In this document: positions 59,096 to 64,000 of the stretch, in pieces | How positions within the stretch are numbered: position 1 is the stretch's first letter | Layout of the letters: each line of letters begins with the position of its first letter | Assembly (NCBI GenBank): GCA_037953745.1 | Contig: JBAKBP010012252.1 | Coordinates: 1 to 64,000, forward strand | Reading direction: 5' to 3' | Length of the DNA stretch: 64,000 nt | DNA from: Lithodes maja | Lineage: Eukaryota > Arthropoda > Malacostraca > Decapoda > Lithodidae | Program-made: the position numbers and the translations under genes | The notes under the pieces: model-generated | The model's database searches: none | The model's input: only the letters and a program-made list of their open reading frames with translations | Told to the model about the DNA's origin: nothing

Positions 59096-60035
59096 TAAAT
59101 ATTATATTACTATCGGCATGTAAACTTCTCCACTGGTCATACTCAATAACCATTATTGTAATAAGAATTTGAACCATGTAACTCATCTTTTTAAAATATT
59201 TGTATACTATAATTCCATTATAACTTCGGTAGTTGGTAATATTAGTCACATTATGTATGTGACTTGTATTCAGCTAACTATGACCTCAATAACCGTTAAT
59301 GTAATGAAGAATGTGAAGTGTCCCTCATATGATTGTAATATATTTGTGGTACTATTATTACATAATAATTAATATATTTCGAAATATTAGTCACATCTTG
59401 TATGTAATAATTGTATTCAGCTACCTATGATCTCAATAACCATTGATGTAAGAAAACATGAATGGCCTCCTCATATGAGTGCACTAGTTTTATAGTGCTA
59501 TTATTTACCTCTCAATTAATAATTCAGTCACTTTTTTTAGCACGTATATACAGCATATGTGGCAATCAAATGAGGAAACTATAATAACACCAGACGACGA
59601 TACTGTTGTTACAGTAGAATAATGGCTCTTTGAGCAGTATGTATTGCCTTACCAGTGGTTGTCCCCTTATTATTATTATTTTATTATTATTATTGAAATA
59701 TCACAGGAACGAAAATTCCTGCCCAACGAGATCCCTCTCTTTAGTGCCTTAGTCCCTTCCTCAGACTATAATACGTTCGTTGTATATGGATACGAGGCGA
59801 TCTCAAGACATCTTAGCTCCCAATGCACAACGAACCGGATCATGATTATGTCCGCCTGTATTAAATTATGTATTATGTTGATTTATACCATTGCCTAGTT
59901 TTTTAATCATTGTATTCAGCCAACTATGATCTCAATAATCATTGATGTAATGAAAATATGAATAGTCTCCTCATACGATTGCACTAGTTCTGTAGTGCTA
60001 TTATTTACAACCTGTCAATTAATAATTCAGTCACT
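59096..60035. repeat. Imperfect tandem repeat ('tattcagctaactatgacct' family)
   Basis: 'gtattcagctaactatgacctcaataacc' and variants occur near 59,267, 59,412 and 59,910, each followed by 'catatgattg/gagtgcac' and 'gtgctattatttac'. The middle (59,640-59,890) is different and holds an 84-codon frame beginning in an (ATT)n tract, with a KFLPNEIPLFSALVPSSDYN stretch; origin unknown and probably not a gene. Confidence 0.55.
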
Positions 60036-60640
60036 ACAAGCTTGCTTGCTTTTTTTACTCGCACCTCGGGGCAAAATCAAATCAAACATTTTCTCCCTCT
60101 GCAAGCCTGTGGAGCATTATGCGCCAGGAGTGTGATAGCGAGTCCACATATTGTGTGTATATACATATACATTTTTCATAAAACAATGGCTACACTCACG
60201 ATCCAGTCGGTATACTCCACACATACTCGAAAAACGCCTACATTTACTACCCGATTTTGTCTCCAATTTCGCCATATAAGTAGAACAAAGCTTTTTGAGT
60301 GTTGTTTTTTTGAGACGTTCAGTACATTATTTTAAGTAGGGGTAGGCTACCGGAAGGGAGAGAGTGTTTCTAGGTTCGAATCCCGGACTGCCACATGTGT
60401 TTGTTAATTTCATTGATTCTATGCATGACAAGTTGATTGATGGTAACCTACTTTTACCATAGACACATATTATGTGTATATACATATACATTTTTCATAA
60501 AACAATGGCTACACTCGCTATCCAGTCTATATACTCCACACATACTCGAAAAACGCCTACATTTACTACCCGATTTTGTCTCCAATTTCGCCATATAAGT
60601 AGAACAAAGCTTTTTGAGTGTTGTTTTTTTGAGACGTCCT
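60036..60640. repeat. Duplicated dispersed repeat with tRNA-like motif
   Basis: 60,156-60,345 and 60,473-60,637 are near-identical ('gtgtatatacatatacattt', 'gattttgtctccaatttcgc', 'tttttgagtgttgttttttt'). A third copy is at 28,955-29,050. Between them lies GGTTCGAATCCC (60,392-60,403), a perfect B-box/T-arm motif, followed by 'ggactgccacatgtgtttgt', which is also at 55,612 and 56,530. Confidence 0.75.
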
Positions 60641-61858
60641 AATTTCCAACTCTCTCTACCTCAAAATTTTGTGAGAGAACATTTTGTATTTGTATACATA
60701 TATGGAAGCGGAATTTCACGAGGATTCCACCGGTAACTTCAGAATTACGATAAACCAAATAGTAAGTGAGATAAACGAATAAACGTGAAAGGTATTGCAA
60801 AAACTGATAAAAACTTGGATTTGGGCGCCTGGGGATAATTTGTTTCTGAGCTGTTTTTATCTCTACCTCAAAATTTTGTTAGAGAAGATTTTGTATTTGT
60901 ATACATATATGGAAGCGGAATTTCACGAGGATTCCACCGGTAACTTCAGAATTACCATAAACCAAATTTTAAGTGAGATAAACGAATAAACGTGAAAGGT
61001 ATTGCAAAAACTGATAAAAACTTGGATTTGGGCGCCTGGGGATAATTTGTTTCTGAGCTGTTTTTATCTCTACCTCAAAATTTTGTTAGAGAACATTTTA
61101 TATTTGTATACATATATGGAAGCGGAATTTCACGTGGATTCCACCGGTAACTTCAGAATTACGATAAACCAAATAGTAAGTGAGATAACCGAATAAACGT
61201 GAAAGGTATTGCAAAAACTGATAAACACTTGGATTTGGGCGCCTGGCGTTTCTGAGCTGTTTTTATCCACCAAAAAATCCATGTATTTGGATAAATGAGG
61301 TATCATCGGCTTCGTTATAGATTGATCTTGAAGATAAGCAAATTAACACATTAAATAAATACAAAACAAACACATTAGGGCACTCGGTAATAAGCGTTGT
61401 AAAAAAAAATCGAAATGTCTAATTTCCAACTCTCTCTACCTCAAAATTTTGTTAGAGAACACTTTATATTTGCATACATATATGGAAGCAGAATTTCACG
61501 AGGATTCCACCGGTAACTTCAGAATTACGATAAACCAAATAGTAAGTGAGATAACCGAATAAACATGAAAGGTATTGCAAAAACTGATAAACACTTGGAT
61601 TTGGGCGCCTGGTGATAATTTGTTTTCTGAGCTGTTTTTATCCACCAACAAATCTATATATTTGGATAAATGAGGTATCATCGGCTTCGTTATAGATTGA
61701 ACTTGAAGATAAGCAAATTAACACATTAAATAAATACAAAACAAACACATTAGGGCACTCGGTAATAAGCGTTGTAAAAAAATCGAAATGTCTAATTTCC
61801 AACTCGCTCTACCTCAAAATTTTGTTAGTGAACATTTTGTATTTGCATACATATATGG
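60641..61858 (-). repeat. Inverted copy of the 54.6-57.5 kb tandem array
   Basis: The same unit in reverse complement ('ccaactctctctacctcaaa', 'ccaccggtaacttcagaatt', 'gtatcatcggcttcgttata'). Short units of about 207 bp repeat at 60,795 and 61,002, followed by two longer units. Together with the + array it forms a 7-kb inverted-repeat arrangement with a 3.1-kb spacer. Confidence 0.9.
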
Positions 61859-61890
61859 AAATCGCGTCCGGATGTGAGAGGATTAATATA
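61859..61890. mobile_element. TTAA-type terminal repeat fragment, opposite orientation
   Basis: 'atcgcgtccggatgtgagag' plus 'gattaa' is the inverse of the fragment at 30,993-31,018 apart from one base. It joins directly to the end of the inverted array. Confidence 0.45.
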
Positions 61891-62020
61891 GCCTGGCAGT
61901 GATCACTCAAGGGTAGATTTACGCTTGAGTTTTTTTGTCTGGACCCATCTCTCTAGTGAATGCATGATACGGCGGGTTCATTGCTCATATTATCGCTTAT
62001 TACACCTTTCTTTTTTACAG

Positions 62021-62225
62021 CACAGAGTTATAAATAACAACATTTTTAATAAGACAGTATCCGCCAACAATAGGCTACTTAGTTACTATGCAGAACAAAA
62101 ATGGGGACCCCGTAATGGAATATGTCACGAAATGATCGAGAATTTGCGTAGATATATTCGAGCAAGGCAAAAGTCTGGTGTTAGTTGGCAACTCGATCTA
62201 TATACTGGGGAGACCTGGTTGGAAC
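62021..62225 (+). CDS. Exon-like open segment, unrecognised protein
   Basis: A strong acceptor (pyrimidine tract 'acctttcttttttacag') is followed by a frame open for about 75 codons: HRVINNNIFNKTVSANNRLL, then a helix-rich part with GICHEMIENLRRYIRARQKS and WQLDLYTGETW. Composition is protein-like and the DNA is not repeated elsewhere in the window. No donor or partner exon is found; at about 62,225 it runs into the foldback element, so it may be a truncated gene. Confidence 0.35.
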
Positions 62226-62235
62226 ACTCGATATT

Positions 62236-62751
62236 GTCTCCCAGAAGATAAAATAAATAACCCTACACTTGACACATTCAAACAGAATAAACTAACACAG
62301 CGCACTACACATTATACAAAATATATATATTATAGAATACAGAGGGAGAGAATACCTTTTGTGTCGGGAGCAGCTTCAATTGTAGTTGGTTCTCTGTGAG
62401 ATGGGGCTATTTATATGTTTGGAAAGGGGGAGTGTTTAGTGGGGGTGGAGTCTAAATAAAGGGGAGTGTGAGAGATCCACCATACAACACACACACACCC
62501 CTTTATTTAGACTCCTCCCCCAGTAGCCACCCCCCTTTTCCAAACATATAAATAGCCTCATCTCATAGAGAACCAACTACAATTCATGCTGCTCCCGACA
62601 CAAAGGGTATTTCTCTCCCTCTCTAGTCCCCCTATTTATAATTTGTATTCTATATTTTATATGTTTAATAATGTGTAGGGTGTTATGTTACTTTATTCTA
62701 TGTGGACGAATATGTCTAGTGTAGGGTTATTTATTTTATCTTCTGGGAGAC
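62236..62751. mobile_element. Large foldback (inverted-repeat) element
   Basis: The left arm (62,236-62,465, from 'gtctcccagaagataaaata') is mirrored by the right arm (62,500-62,751, ending 'tattttatcttctgggagac'). Inner arms 'ctatttatatgtttggaaag' / 'ccaaacatataaatagcc' and 'tctaaataaagggg' / 'cccctttatttaga' flank a loop of about 35 bp with (CA)n. The outermost piece equals the 3' tail of the LINE fragments. No coding capacity. Confidence 0.82.
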
Positions 62752-64000
62752 TGTCTCACACACACATACATATGTCTTTATGTTTCCATGTATTCTGGTG
62801 AAATGTTAAGTTTATTCTGTGTCAGTGTGTACTGATTATAGCTCTATTATATGTCTACGTCTCGTGTAGATAGCCCAGTTATAGAGTCTGCTTATCAGAA
62901 TTCATTTAACCCCAGAGTTACTACTCTTTGGAATTCACTTCCCTCGAATTGCTATCCATAAACTTACAGAAGGTTACGGATTGGTGTGGCTGTGGATACC
63001 CACAAAAAATCTAGTTTCAAATTGACTGAGTGTAGTTTTGAAAAGTTTCAGTTTCTCGAATATCTAGAGGTAGTCAGTTTAGGAACGCTACAACACTAGG
63101 TCAGTTTGAGACTAGATTTTAGCATATCAGAGTTGAGAATGTGGGCTTCTACAGCCACACCGATCCGTAACGGGGTGTGATATTCCCTTTTAACACTAGT
63201 TCACTGACTGTGGAAATATAGCCCGACACAAAAGGTATTTCTCTCCCTCTCTAGTCCCCCTATTTATAATTTGTATTCTATATTTTATATGTTTAATAAT
63301 GTGTAGGGTGTTATGTTACTTTATTCTATGTGGACGAATATGTCTAGTGTAGGGTTATTTATTTTATCTTCTGGGAGACTGTCTCACACACACACATACA
63401 TATGTCTTTATGTTTCCATGTATTCTGGTGAAATGTTAAGTTTATTCTGTGTCAGTGCTTCACTCACTCCAGCACACACGCGGGCCTGGTGGTGATGGTG
63501 ATGCGTCACTAACCAGGGTTCGAACCCCACCCAAGGCATCTCAAAACCTGTGGGTTTTTAGGGGGGTTAAATTCCCTTAAGAAGACTATATTTTAGCATA
63601 TAAGAAATTTGGTCAGTCTGAGGCTAGATTTCGACAGTCAGCCGCCACATAATTAGCCCCCATAACCCTTTCAAGGTAATTAAAAAGAATGGTGGACACT
63701 GCCTATACATCCCAACTGTAACTCACGTAGGCTATGCATATGTGAATGGAAAAAACAACCACATGTGGCAATCCATGGCTTCTAACCCAGGACGCTCTTG
63801 TCTAAAATACCAGAAATCCAGTAACGATAGGTGTTATGTTACTTTATTCTATGTGGACGAATATGTCTAGTGTAGGGTTATTTAGTTTATCTTCTGGGAG
63901 ACTGTCTCACACACACATACATATGTCTTTATGTTTCCATGTATTCTGGTGAAATGTTAAGTTTATTCTGTGTCAGTGTGTACTGATTATAGCTCTATTA
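62752..64000. repeat. Duplications of the foldback right arm plus dispersed pieces
   Basis: 62,606-62,835 recurs at 63,226-63,457 (spacing about 628 bp) and again at 63,830-64,000, running out of the window. Between them are a satellite scrap ('ctctattatatgtctacgtc' at 62,840), the 'tttcagtttctcgaatatct' and 'gggcttctacagccacaccg' pieces known from the 31-39 kb array, and a SINE tail at 63,505-63,580. No gene. Confidence 0.75.

Noticed and set aside
59644..59898. 84-aa ORF as a real gene
   Set aside because: It starts in an ATT microsatellite (poly-Tyr/Ile) and lies inside a tandem repeat; no motif supports it.

Overview
The window looks like repeat-dominated nuclear DNA from an arthropod, most likely a crustacean. 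A complete five-exon RNF144-type ubiquitin ligase gene with canonical GT-AG introns establishes that it is metazoan. The degraded LINE, Ty3/Gypsy, DIRS-like and tRNA-derived SINE fragments, and the very high microsatellite load, fit a decapod-like genome. That narrower placement is an inference and no species can be named. Nothing suggests a prokaryotic or plasmid origin. LAYOUT. 1-23,400 is one satellite array: a 183/179-bp unit, a 118-bp internally deleted variant, and a divergent 187-bp edge subfamily. It has nested higher-order duplications of about 1.30, 3.04 and 15.07 kb. 23,817-27,111 is a small gene island: an intronless 424-aa orphan ORF (+) convergent with the intact RNF144-like gene (-). 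27,420-29,830 holds short tandem repeats that carry copies of the orphan gene's poly(A) region, a LINE reverse-transcriptase scrap, tRNA-like SINE pieces and a foldback MITE. 29,842-30,909 (-) is an intronless 355-aa ORF with two retropepsin-like aspartic protease cores. 30,990-40,020 is a tandem array of partial gene copies: fragments resembling the end of a VWA domain plus a Vwaint-like domain on +, an unrecognised ORF on -, and a possible sulfatase-modifying-factor (FGE-type) tail on -. 40,020-42,010 is a 155-bp tandem repeat broken by a 760-bp insertion with promoter-like motifs. 42,010-45,360 is a degenerate repeat field with Gypsy remnants, followed by a SINE. 45,650-50,200 is mosaic repeats with two DIRS-like RT fragments. 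51,577-58,205 (-) appears to be a spliced gene made of several short, mutually similar Thr/Pro/Lys exons and a long Ser-repeat terminal exon. 52,950-53,570 is an outlying copy of the 187-bp satellite. 54,560-57,550 and 60,635-61,860 are the same repeat family in opposite orientation. 62,236-62,751 is a large foldback element whose right arm is re-duplicated to the window end. HOW IT FITS TOGETHER. Only the RNF144-like gene is a confidently functional host gene. The 424-aa and 355-aa ORFs are intact, intronless and unlike their surroundings, so they may come from a virus or mobile element. Short scraps of them (the poly(A) segment of the first, a piece of about 40 bp of the second) have been copied into nearby repeats, which points to continuing local template switching or repeat-mediated rearrangement. 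The most novel items are the double-retropepsin ORF, the amplified broken VWA-like gene array, and the gene built from duplicated mini-exons.
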